64,000 nucleotides of DNA from DAOTXS01 sp034435055. GTDB lineage: Bacteria > Chloroflexota > Anaerolineae > UBA4142. Numbering within the stretch: position 1 is the stretch's first letter; each line of letters starts with the position of its first letter. The notes beneath the pieces were generated by a model. It was given only the letters and a program-made list of their open reading frames with translations. It searched no databases and was not told the origin of the DNA. Of the stretch, positions 16,370-24,084 are shown one piece after another. The position numbers were made by a program, and so were the translations under genes. The DNA lies in the NCBI GenBank assembly GCA_034435055.1, contig DAOTXS010000056.1, positions 1 through 64,000 of the forward strand, written 5' to 3'.

Positions 16370-16966
16370 ATGCTCTTGATTCCGTACCAATTATTGCTAA
16401 TCTTGTCCGCGCCATTTCTCGCCGCGAGCGCCGGCAAAAAGAAAATCGCCAAGCGTGCGACGACGAAAAAATCTTTACCCAAACGTACCCGCGCTGCGAA
16501 AAAACCGGCGCGCGTCGTGAAAAAATCAGCGCGCCCTGCTAACAAATCAAAAACGCCAAAGCCCGGCGCTCGCAATGCCAAGGGCAAAAAGCAACGCTTG
16601 AATTTGCCTTTGCGTCCGGCGGTCGCTCAACCTGCGCCGGCAGAACCACTGCCCAAACCGGCTCCGCCCATCGGACGCGCGATCTTGCTTGTGCCGGAGA
16701 ATGACAAATTTACTGACAGCCAGCATCCAACTTTTCGCTGGTTATCGGTGGGCGGCGCCACGCGATACGAAATCACGTGGAGCGAGGATTCGGATTTTCA
16801 ATCGGCGCATTCCATCGCATCGATTGCCACCGAAGCAACGGTGCCGGTCGAAAAACCTTTGCGGATTGGCGGAACCTATCATTGGCGCGTGCGCGGTGGC
16901 AATGAAAGTGGCTGGGGACCTTGGTCGGCAAGTGCGGCATTTCGCGTGCTGGCTGAAAACGAATAG
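16370..16966 (+). CDS. Secreted/anchored protein: basic linker plus fibronectin-III-like domain
   Basis: A 198-residue protein. It starts with a hydrophobic segment (LLIPYQLLLILSAPFLAASA) that could be a signal peptide or anchor. It continues with a Lys/Arg/Ala-rich stretch of about 55 residues (KKKIAKRATTKKS, KKPARVVKKSARP), a Pro-rich hinge, and a C-terminal FN3-like domain (about residues 105-198: HPTFRWLSVGGATRYEITW, YHWRVRGGNESGWGPWS). The domain pattern W-x-Y-x-W-x-V is typical of FN3 modules in Chloroflexota surface proteins. It is 16 bp after the previous Lys-rich gene and shares its terminator, so the pair is probably one operon. Confidence 0.7.
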   Translation: MLLIPYQLLLILSAPFLAASAGKKKIAKRATTKKSLPKRTRAAKKPARVVKKSARPANKSKTPKPGARNAKGKKQRLNLPLRPAVAQPAPAEPLPKPAPPIGRAILLVPENDKFTDSQHPTFRWLSVGGATRYEITWSEDSDFQSAHSIASIATEATVPVEKPLRIGGTYHWRVRGGNESGWGPWSASAAFRVLAENE

Positions 16967-16990
16967 ACTCGGGAGAGCAACAGGATCGAT

Positions 16991-17021
16991 CAAGCGAGGC
17001 AGGAACGCCTCGCTTGTTTTA
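16991..17021 (+). terminator. Terminator after the FN3-like gene
   Basis: A 9-bp stem aagcgaggc / gcctcgctt with a 6-nt loop, then a gttttatt T-rich tail. Confidence 0.85.
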
Positions 17022-17035
17022 TTGCGAAAAAATTC

Positions 17036-17064
17036 TTGACAAAACCGGGCAAAATGACCATAAT
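17036..17064 (+). promoter_or_regulatory. Promoter of the small Cys/acidic gene
   Basis: TTGACA (17036-17041), 17-bp spacer, CATAAT (17059-17064), with the ATG 40 bp downstream after a GAGGAGG site. Confidence 0.8.
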
Positions 17065-17104
17065 AGCGTCGCTCAAAAAGGACACTCTTGAGGAGGCATA
17101 CTGA

Positions 17105-17368
17105 ATGACGCGCATTCGTTGCCGTGACCGGCATTGCACCTTTAACAAAAATGGAGTTTGCACGTCGGAAGAAATCGAATACGAGCCGGATGCCGGCTGT
17201 CTCACGATGGAACCCCGCGAAGACGCAGAAGAACCGGAAGAATGGGAAGAGGAAGAAGAACTCGACGACCTCAGCGAGGAACTTGAAGAAGAGGAAGAGG
17301 ACGAAGACGACGAAGACTGGGAAGAAGACGAAGACGAAACGTACGCTCCGCGCCGGCGCAAACGCTAA
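17105..17368 (+). CDS. Small protein: DUF1540-like Cys motif plus polyacidic tail
   Basis: An 87-residue protein. Residues 1-35 hold four cysteines in the order C-x4-C-x7-C-x12-C (RCRDRHCTFNKNGVC ... DAGCLT), which resembles the short Cys motif of DUF1540 proteins and may bind a metal. Residues 40-80 are almost entirely Glu and Asp (EEEEELDD, EEEEEDEDDEDWEEDEDE), and the protein ends RRRKR. Strong SD (GAGGAGG). Function unknown. The acidic tail contrasts with the two highly basic proteins encoded just upstream, which is suggestive but unproven. Confidence 0.7.
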   Translation: MTRIRCRDRHCTFNKNGVCTSEEIEYEPDAGCLTMEPREDAEEPEEWEEEEELDDLSEELEEEEEDEDDEDWEEDEDETYAPRRRKR

Positions 17369-17395
17369 GTCAGCGATGTGAAAGGATGGCGCGCG

Positions 17396-18268
17396 GTGGA
17401 CATTTCGATTCGTTCTTTCAAAACGTGGCAAGAGTATTTAGACGCCGAAGAACTGCAGCGCATCGTTTGGCAAATGCCGGATCTGCGCGATGTGGTTCCG
17501 GCGAACATGCTCATCACCGCGCACAAAAACGGCGGCATCCTCATCGGCGCATTCGCTCCCGGCAATCGATTGATTGGTTTTGTGTTTAGCTTCATCGGCA
17601 TCGATGAAATTGCCAGCCAATCGAACCTGAAACATTGTTCGCATATGCTCGCCGTCTTGCCGGAATTTCAAGGACAAAAAATCGGTGAGCGTTTGAAATT
17701 CGCGCAACGCGAAATCGCGCTCGCACAAAACATTCCGTTGATTACGTGGACCTACGATCCTCTGCTTGCGCTGAACGCCAATCTCAACCTTACCCGGCTC
17801 GGCGCGATTGCGCGCCAGTACATTGTCAACGCGTATGGCGAAATGACCGACGCGCTCAACGCCGGCTTGCCGTCTGATCGTTTCCAAGTGGAATGGTGGA
17901 CGGATGCTCCGCGCGTTCGAGCAGTTGTGGTCGCACCGCCGCCACGCCGCAACTGGGACACCGTAACACGCGCCGGCGTTCCGCATTATTTCGATGTCGA
18001 ATGGAACAATCAAGGATTTCCGCGCATCGCGCGGGTCAATGCGCCGCACGACGATAACTTGCTCGTCGAAATTCCAGCAGACATCAACGCGATCAAAACA
18101 TCGGATCGCGCGTTGGCGCTCGATTGGCGAATGCAAACGCGCGACGCGTTCCAAAAATTATTCGCCGCCGGTTACGTCGCTGTCGATGTGATTTTACGGC
18201 GCGAAGCGCCCGCGCGCGCGGCGTACTGGTTGACCCGCCAACCGCGCGAATTCGGCATCGCATTGTGA
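17396..18268 (+). CDS. Predicted GNAT-superfamily acetyltransferase
   Basis: About 290 residues, resembling the COG3375-type GNAT proteins: ISIRSFKTWQEYLDAEELQRIVW at the start, then ANMLITAHKNGGILIGAF and LIGFVFSF. The acetyl-CoA-binding loop region is HMLAVLPEFQGQKIGERLK (a V-x3-Q-G-x-G/A variant) and is followed by ITWTYDPLLALNANLNLTRLG. Substrate unknown. The GTG at 17396 is placed next to the first conserved residues; a GTG at 17378 would add six residues. The gap to the acidic gene is 27 bp and no terminator is seen, so cotranscription is possible. Confidence 0.75.
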   Translation: MDISIRSFKTWQEYLDAEELQRIVWQMPDLRDVVPANMLITAHKNGGILIGAFAPGNRLIGFVFSFIGIDEIASQSNLKHCSHMLAVLPEFQGQKIGERLKFAQREIALAQNIPLITWTYDPLLALNANLNLTRLGAIARQYIVNAYGEMTDALNAGLPSDRFQVEWWTDAPRVRAVVVAPPPRRNWDTVTRAGVPHYFDVEWNNQGFPRIARVNAPHDDNLLVEIPADINAIKTSDRALALDWRMQTRDAFQKLFAAGYVAVDVILRREAPARAAYWLTRQPREFGIAL

Positions 18269-18305
18269 GCACTCCCCCACCCGCACGCGCCACACGAGTT
18301 GTAAA

Positions 18306-20396
18306 ATGATCGCAGGCGATTTTTCCTTAGGGCGAAGCAAATCCTTTTCGCGCTGGCACGGCGCGCGCGCATTGCTCATCGGCATCGCGTTTGTCATCGC
18401 CCTGGCAATCGTCTTTGCCTTTCAACTTGTGCCAGAATCGCTACCCCTCGAACCGGGCAACGTCAGCCCCAAAACATTGCACGCCACTGAACGCATTACG
18501 TACATCAGCGAACTGCAAACCACCCAAGCGCGCCGCAAAGCCGAATTGGAAGTCAAAGAAGTGTACGACCCGCCCAACGCCGAACTTGCCCGCGAACAAG
18601 TGAAATGGGCAAGTCGCGTTCTCGATTACGTCGATTCTGTGCGCCACGATCCGTACGCTCCCCTCGACCGCAAAATCGAATGGGTGCAAGCGATTCCCAC
18701 CGTCACGCTACCGATTCAAGTGATCAGCCGGACACTCGCGCTCGACCCGGTTTCTTATCAGCGCATCGTCAGCGAGACGTTGTACGTGTTGGACGTTACG
18801 ATGCGCGACACGATTCGCCCCAGCGACATCAGCGCCGAGTACGCCAAAATTCCCACGCGCATTTCACTTGCGCTCCCCGCCGACCACGCGGAGTTGGTCA
18901 ATCAATGGACGCGGCAACTCATCGTGCCCAACAGTTTTCTCAATCAGGAAAAAACCGAAGCGCAACGTTCACAAGCGGGCGCGCGAGTTGCGCCGGTCTA
19001 TTTGACGTACGAGAAAGGACAGACCATCGTCCGCGAAGGCGAAGTCTTCACCCCGCAAATCATCGAGGCGTTGCAGGCAGCCGGGTTTCGCAATCGTCAG
19101 CTCGAGTGGATCGATTATGCAGGTCCCGGTTTGTTTGCGTTACTGCTCGGTGTGCTGCTCGCCATCTATCTGATTCGATTGCGCCCCGCGCTCATCACTC
19201 ACGCACGATCACTTTTGTTAATGGCGTTCATCATCTTGACGTTTACCGCCGGCGCGCGCGTCCTCGGCGGCGATCGTTCGATTCTACAATATCTCTATCC
19301 CATCAGCGCGGGCGTGATGTTGCTCGCCGTCTTGATCGATGCCACTACCGCGTTTGCCGCCGCGCTTGTCTTAGCGCTTTCATTAGGATTTTTTGCGAAC
19401 CAATCGCTTGAATTGATGCTGTATGCCCTCGCCGGCGGATTGATTGCGTCCGTCAGTTTGGGCCGCATCGAACGTTTGCCGGCGTTTTTGTGGAGCGGCA
19501 CGTACGTTGCGCTGGCAAACGCGGCAGTCGTCGCTATTTTTCGTTTGCTGGCACACGACACGAATCTGGCAAACTGGGGGCAATGGCTCGCCGCCGCGAT
19601 TGGCAACGGCGCATTATCCGGCTTGATCGCATTGGGCAGTTTGTTCGCGCTCGGCAAAATCTTTGGCATCACCACATCGATAGAATTGCTCGACCTTGCG
19701 CGCCCGACACATCCGTTGTTGACCAAACTCTTGGTCGAAGCGCCTGGCACGTACCATCACAGTTTAATCGTCAGCCAATTGGCAGAACAAGCCGCGCAAC
19801 GCATCGGCGCAGATACATTGCTCGTCCGGGTCGGCGCGTATTATCACGACGTGGGCAAGACACGCGAGCCGCAATCGTTCGTGGAAAATCAAATGGACGG
19901 CGTCAACATTCACGACACGCTGGAACCCAAGCACAGCGCCGGCATCGTGATCGATCACGTGCAACGCGGAATCGAGTTGGCAAAACAATATGGTTTGCCG
20001 GAACGCCTGCGCGAATTTATTCCCCAGCATCACGGCACAACCCTCGCCGCGTATTTTCATCGCAAAGCGAAAGCGAACGGCACAGACATCAACGAAAACG
20101 ATTATCGTTATCCGGGACCCAAACCGCAATCGCGTGAAGCCGCGATCCTAATGCTCGCCGATGGTGTGGAAGCAACGACGCGCGCCGAACGGCCGCATTC
20201 GCCGGAACAAATCCGCGCGATCATCAACCGCATCGTGAATGATCGTCTGCGGGATGGACAGTTGGACGAGAGCGAATTAACTTTGCACGATATCGAACAA
20301 ATCAAAGAAGCATTTTTGGGTGTCTTGCAAGGTTTGTTTCATCCACGCATCAAATACCCAGAACCACCGCCGCCCGAGAAATCGAATGACCATTGA
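18306..20396 (+). CDS. PgpH-type 7TM-HD cyclic-di-AMP phosphodiesterase
   Basis: A 696-residue membrane protein of the 7TMR-HDED/7TM-HD family. There is an N-terminal TM helix (HGARALLIGIAFVIALAIVF), an extracellular domain of about 230 residues, seven TM helices (about 270-460) and a cytoplasmic HD domain. The HD motif is visible as PGTYHHSLIVSQLAEQA (about residue 480), YYHDVGK (about 510), a third His in EPKHSAG and a later FIPQHHGT. In Listeria and Bacillus the homologue hydrolyses c-di-AMP. ybeY follows with an 11-nt overlap, as in many bacteria where pgpH, ybeY and dgkA sit together. Confidence 0.9.
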   Translation: MIAGDFSLGRSKSFSRWHGARALLIGIAFVIALAIVFAFQLVPESLPLEPGNVSPKTLHATERITYISELQTTQARRKAELEVKEVYDPPNAELAREQVKWASRVLDYVDSVRHDPYAPLDRKIEWVQAIPTVTLPIQVISRTLALDPVSYQRIVSETLYVLDVTMRDTIRPSDISAEYAKIPTRISLALPADHAELVNQWTRQLIVPNSFLNQEKTEAQRSQAGARVAPVYLTYEKGQTIVREGEVFTPQIIEALQAAGFRNRQLEWIDYAGPGLFALLLGVLLAIYLIRLRPALITHARSLLLMAFIILTFTAGARVLGGDRSILQYLYPISAGVMLLAVLIDATTAFAAALVLALSLGFFANQSLELMLYALAGGLIASVSLGRIERLPAFLWSGTYVALANAAVVAIFRLLAHDTNLANWGQWLAAAIGNGALSGLIALGSLFALGKIFGITTSIELLDLARPTHPLLTKLLVEAPGTYHHSLIVSQLAEQAAQRIGADTLLVRVGAYYHDVGKTREPQSFVENQMDGVNIHDTLEPKHSAGIVIDHVQRGIELAKQYGLPERLREFIPQHHGTTLAAYFHRKAKANGTDINENDYRYPGPKPQSREAAILMLADGVEATTRAERPHSPEQIRAIINRIVNDRLRDGQLDESELTLHDIEQIKEAFLGVLQGLFHPRIKYPEPPPPEKSNDH

Positions 20397-20802
20397 GATT
20401 CGCACGCATCCAAAATTTTCTGCGCGCATTCAGCGCACGCGAATGAAACGCATCGCGGAAAAAGTTTTGCGCGTCGAACGAGCACGCGCCGCGTTGACAA
20501 TTTACATCACGACGGATGCCGAGATGCGCAAGCTCAATCAGCAATTTCACGCGACCCATGCCCCGACCGATGTGCTGGCATTTCCGATGGACGACGGCGG
20601 CGACATTGCAATTTCTTACGACACCGCGAAACGACAGGCGCGCGACGCCGGCTGGCGCATTGCCGACGAATTGGATTTACTCGTCACACACGGGATTTTG
20701 CATCTGCTCGGTTACGATGACAGAACGCCGCGCAAACGCGCGCGGATGTGGCAACGGCAACGCGCAATCCTGGGACACATCAACGAAATTTCAAAGAGGT
20801 GA
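20386..20802 (+). CDS. ybeY: Endoribonuclease YbeY
   Basis: A 138-residue UPF0054/YbeY protein involved in 16S rRNA maturation and ribosome quality control. The metal site reads THGILHLLGYDD (about residues 101-112): the first two His ligands are present, but the third position, His in the usual HGxLHLxGYDH motif, is Asp. The upstream HATHAPTDVLAFPM block matches the family. The start overlaps pgpH by 11 nt. The usual acidic tail after GYDH is replaced by RTPRKRARMW, so the C-terminus is unusually basic. Confidence 0.9.
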   Translation: MTIEIRTHPKFSARIQRTRMKRIAEKVLRVERARAALTIYITTDAEMRKLNQQFHATHAPTDVLAFPMDDGGDIAISYDTAKRQARDAGWRIADELDLLVTHGILHLLGYDDRTPRKRARMWQRQRAILGHINEISKR

Positions 20803-21146
20803 GCCAGTTGAACATCGAAGATTTCAACACGTATCAGCGCGAATCGCGCAAGACGTGGAGTCTGATTCACACCGATCATGCCATCGTTTATCCGACGCTG
20901 GGGTTGGTGAACGAAGCCGGCGAAGTGGCAGGCAAAGTGAAAAAGATTTTCCGCGACAAAGGCGGGCAAATTTCTGAACACGACCGTGAAGCATTGAAAC
21001 ACGAACTTGGCGACGTGTTGTGGTACCTCGCGCAAATCTGCACCGAACTCGATCTCACGTTGCAACAAGTTGCGGAAACCAATATCGAAAAATTATTCTC
21101 GCGGCTGGAACGCAATCAAATTCGCGGTGAAGGCGACCAGCGCTGA
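20799..21146 (+). CDS. MazG-like nucleotide pyrophosphohydrolase domain protein
   Basis: A 115-residue all-alpha NTP pyrophosphatase. The EAGEVAGKVKK helix (E-x2-E-type metal ligands) and the later HELGDVLWYLAQI (E-x2-D) form the MazG magnesium site. It probably hydrolyses non-canonical or excess (d)NTPs. The GTG at 20799 overlaps the ybeY stop (GTGA); a TTG at 20808 has a better-spaced AGAGG site, so the true start may be nine bases later. It is 12 bp before the cysteine-desulfurase-like gene. Confidence 0.85.
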   Translation: MSQLNIEDFNTYQRESRKTWSLIHTDHAIVYPTLGLVNEAGEVAGKVKKIFRDKGGQISEHDREALKHELGDVLWYLAQICTELDLTLQQVAETNIEKLFSRLERNQIRGEGDQR

Positions 21147-21158
21147 AGGAAAAATTCA

Positions 21159-22415
21159 ATGGCTTACAACGTCGACGAAATCCGTTCGCACTTTCCCGCG
21201 CTAAAGACCAGCGCAATCTTTTTCGATAATCCCGGCGGCACGCAAGTTTGTCAAGAAGTCATCGACGCCGTCGTTGATTACTACCAAACGATGAACGCGA
21301 ACACGCACGGCGCGTTTACCACATCGAAAAAGAGCGACGCGATGATCGCCGAAGCGCGTCTCGCCTTCACCGATTTTCTCAACGCGCACTCGCCCAACGA
21401 AATCGTCTTTGGTCCAAATATGACGACGCTCACGTTCAACATTTCGCGCGCGCTCGGTCGCTTGATACAACCGGGCGACGAAATCATCGTGACGCATCTC
21501 GATCACGACGCGGACATTGCGCCGTGGGTCGCGTTGGAAGAACGCGGCGCGATTGTGCGCTGGGTCGATGTACACACGGACGATTGCACCCTCGATATGG
21601 CAGATTTTGAAAAGCACCTATCGACGAAAACGAAAATCGTTGCCGTCGGCGGCGCGTCGAATGCAGTCGGCACGCTGAATGATCTGAAAACGATCATCGC
21701 GCTTGCACACATGGCTGGCGCAATCGTCTTTATCGATGCGGTGCATCTTGCGCCACACGCGCCCATCGACGTGCAGGATTTAGATTGCGATTTGCTCGCG
21801 TGTTCGGTGTACAAATTTTATGGACCCCACCTTGGCGTGCTGTACGGCAAGTACGATTTACTCAATCGATTGCAAGCGTACAAAGTTCGCCCCGCCGATA
21901 ACTTGCCACCATACAAATTTGAAACCGGGACGCAAAATCATGAAAGTATCGCCGGTGCGCTCGCGGCAGTCAATTATCTGGCATCACTCGGCGAAAAGTA
22001 TGGCGCGTCGTTTACTTCGCAATACAAGCAATTCAACGGACGCGCTCTGCATTTGAAAACCGCGATGGCGGCAATCAAGCAATACGAAAAGGATTTGTTT
22101 ATCCGACTGATGCGCGGTTTGCGCGAAATTCCCGGCATCACGATTTACGGCATCACGGATCTCAGCCGTTTTGACTATCGCACGCCGACCGTCGCGTTCA
22201 CCATCGACGGCAAAACGCCGCGCGCGATTGCCGAATATTTGGAACAACACGCTCCGCGTATCTACGTGTGGGATGGCAATTATTACGCGCTCGCGTTGAT
22301 GTTGAAACTGGGACTAGAAGATCACGGCGGCGCGGTGCGCGTGGGGCTAGGACATTACAACACGGTGGAAGAGGTTGATCAACTGTTACTCGCGTTGATA
22401 AAACTGACTCACTGA
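21159..22415 (+). CDS. Cysteine-desulfurase-like PLP enzyme (VC1184-type)
   Basis: A 418-residue class-V aminotransferase-fold protein. FFDNPGGTQVCQEVIDAV starts the fold, HLDHDADIAPW is the cofactor-stacking His region, VFIDAVHLAPH carries the PLP-binding Asp, and SVYKFYGPHLGVLYG has the Schiff-base Lys. It looks like the cysteine-desulfurase-like subgroup rather than IscS/SufS. Whether it desulfurates cysteine is uncertain because the usual C-terminal active Cys loop is not evident. The GGSQ-like N-terminal block and spacing to mazG suggest cotranscription. Confidence 0.82.
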   Translation: MAYNVDEIRSHFPALKTSAIFFDNPGGTQVCQEVIDAVVDYYQTMNANTHGAFTTSKKSDAMIAEARLAFTDFLNAHSPNEIVFGPNMTTLTFNISRALGRLIQPGDEIIVTHLDHDADIAPWVALEERGAIVRWVDVHTDDCTLDMADFEKHLSTKTKIVAVGGASNAVGTLNDLKTIIALAHMAGAIVFIDAVHLAPHAPIDVQDLDCDLLACSVYKFYGPHLGVLYGKYDLLNRLQAYKVRPADNLPPYKFETGTQNHESIAGALAAVNYLASLGEKYGASFTSQYKQFNGRALHLKTAMAAIKQYEKDLFIRLMRGLREIPGITIYGITDLSRFDYRTPTVAFTIDGKTPRAIAEYLEQHAPRIYVWDGNYYALALMLKLGLEDHGGAVRVGLGHYNTVEEVDQLLLALIKLTH

Positions 22416-22423
22416 TTTCAAAA

Positions 22424-22486
22424 GCAAGGAGATGGGGAGACAAGGAGACACGGAGAAGCATCTCCCTATCTCCCGCTCTCCTTGTC
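22424..22486. repeat. Palindromic repeat, family C (ggaga/tctcc)
   Basis: Purine-rich arm gcaaggagatggggagacaa (from 22424) faces the pyrimidine arm tctccctatctcccgctctc and then cttgtc (22461-22486). It fills the gap between the desulfurase-like gene and ftcD and can fold as a long imperfect hairpin. Confidence 0.75.
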
Positions 22487-22504
22487 TAGTGTTTAATAGC
22501 AACG

Positions 22505-23401
22505 ATGGGAAAAATAATCGAGTGCGTTCCCAATTTTTCCGAAGGTCGCCGCAAAGAAATCATCGATGAAATTGTTAGCACGATGCTGTTGCCCGGCGTC
22601 AAGTTGCTCGACCGGGAAATGGATGCGGATCATAATCGTTCGGTCATCACAATTGCCGGTGAACCGGGCGCAATCGAACAAGCGGCGTTTCGCGGGATTG
22701 CGACTGCCGCGCGCTTGATCGATCTCGATACGCATCGCGGACAACATCCGCGCATCGGCGCAACCGATGTCGTTCCATTTGTCCCGATTGCCGGTGTGAC
22801 GATGGACGATTGCGTAACCATCGCCCGACATTTGGGCGAAAGGGTCGGACGCGAACTAGGAATTCCGGTGTACTTGTACGAATATGCGGCAACGCGACCG
22901 GAACGCCGCAACCTCGCCGACATTCGCAAAGGCGAGTACGAAACACTGAAACAAGAAATCGCCACGAACCCGGAACGCGCGCCGGATTTCGGACCGAGAA
23001 AAATCGGCAAAGCCGGGGCAACGGTGATCGGCGCGCGACCGTTTCTCATCGCGTACAACGTCAACCTGGCGACGGACGATGTGCAAATCGCCAAAGACAT
23101 CGCGCGCGTCATTCGCGAAAAAGGTGGCGGATTGAAATCGGTCAAGGCAAATGGCTTTATGCTGAAGGAGCGCAACATCGCGCAGGTGTCAATGAACCTT
23201 ACCGATTTCAACGTGACCGGAATGTTGACCGCGTTCAATGCGGTGAAAACAGAAGCGGAAAAGCGCGGCGTCCAAGTTTTGGAAAGTGAAATCGTCGGCT
23301 TGGTGCCATTGGAAGCGCTGACCCAACTTGCGGCGCAGGTGTTGAAATTGCCGGCATTGAGCGCGAATCAAGTCGTGGAGACAAAGTTGTTTGGAGAATA
23401 A
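22505..23401 (+). CDS. ftcD: Glutamate formimidoyltransferase
   Basis: A 298-residue protein matching the formiminotransferase domain of FtcD: CVPNFSEGRR at the start, DREMDADHNRSVITIAG with the catalytic His region, HPRIGATDVVPFVP, and NVNLATDDVQIAKDIAR in the C-terminal subdomain. It moves the formimino group of N-formimino-L-glutamate to tetrahydrofolate, the last step of one histidine-degradation route. No cyclodeaminase domain is fused. hutI, which makes its substrate precursor, is 3 kb away on the other strand. The gene overlaps the UDG gene by 11 nt. Confidence 0.92.
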   Translation: MGKIIECVPNFSEGRRKEIIDEIVSTMLLPGVKLLDREMDADHNRSVITIAGEPGAIEQAAFRGIATAARLIDLDTHRGQHPRIGATDVVPFVPIAGVTMDDCVTIARHLGERVGRELGIPVYLYEYAATRPERRNLADIRKGEYETLKQEIATNPERAPDFGPRKIGKAGATVIGARPFLIAYNVNLATDDVQIAKDIARVIREKGGGLKSVKANGFMLKERNIAQVSMNLTDFNVTGMLTAFNAVKTEAEKRGVQVLESEIVGLVPLEALTQLAAQVLKLPALSANQVVETKLFGE

Positions 23402-24071
23402 CTGGAACAAACACAACACCCAACTGGTCGCGTGCCGCAAATGCCCGCGCCTCGTCGAGTACCGCGAACGCCTCGCGCGTGAGAAACGCCGCGCGTACCG
23501 TGAGTGGGATTATTGGGGCAGACCGGTTCCCGGCTTTGGCGATCCTAACGCGCGCGTCGTGTTGATCGGGCTCGCGCCCGGCGCGCACGGCTCGAATCGC
23601 ACCGGGCGCATGTTCACCGGCGACGCGTCCGGTGAATTTTTGTATGCGGCTTTGCATCGTGCCGGGTTTGCAAATCAATCGACCGCGCGGCACGCGTACG
23701 ATGGCTTGGAATTGCGCGATGCGTTCATCACCGCGATTTGTCGTTGCGCGCCGACGGACAACAAACCGACTTGGCAAGAGCAAGCGAATTGTCTACCGTA
23801 CCTTGAACACGAATTCGAGTTGCTGAAGAACGCGCGCGTCGTTGTGGCAATGGGACGCATCGCGTTCGACGGTTATTTGCGTTTGTTGCGCAAGCAGGGA
23901 CATACAATTCCGCGCGTCGAGTTCAAACACGGCGCAACTTACGTCTTGGGTAACCCGTCGCCCACGTTGATTTGCGCCTATCATCCGAGTAAACAAAACA
24001 CACAGACTGGGCGATTAACCTCAAAGATGATGGACGAGGTGTTTCGGAAAGTGAAGAAATTTCAACAGTAG
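23391..24071 (+). CDS. Uracil-DNA glycosylase, type 5-like (Fe-S)
   Basis: A 226-residue family 4/5 uracil-DNA glycosylase. ACRKCPRLVEYRE supplies the first two Fe-S cysteines, and CRCAPTDNKPT and ANCLPYLE supply later ones. The active-site loop is VVLIGLAPGAHGSNRTGRMFTGD, with GLAPGAHG as in type-5 (UdgB) enzymes, which lack the usual catalytic Asp/Asn there. The C-terminal motif is CAYHPSKQNT. It removes uracil or deaminated bases from DNA. The start is TTG at 23391, overlapping ftcD. Together with Fpg downstream it adds base-excision repair to this region. Confidence 0.9.
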   Translation: MENNWNKHNTQLVACRKCPRLVEYRERLAREKRRAYREWDYWGRPVPGFGDPNARVVLIGLAPGAHGSNRTGRMFTGDASGEFLYAALHRAGFANQSTARHAYDGLELRDAFITAICRCAPTDNKPTWQEQANCLPYLEHEFELLKNARVVVAMGRIAFDGYLRLLRKQGHTIPRVEFKHGATYVLGNPSPTLICAYHPSKQNTQTGRLTSKMMDEVFRKVKKFQQ

Positions 24072-24084
24072 GATTTCAGATCAT

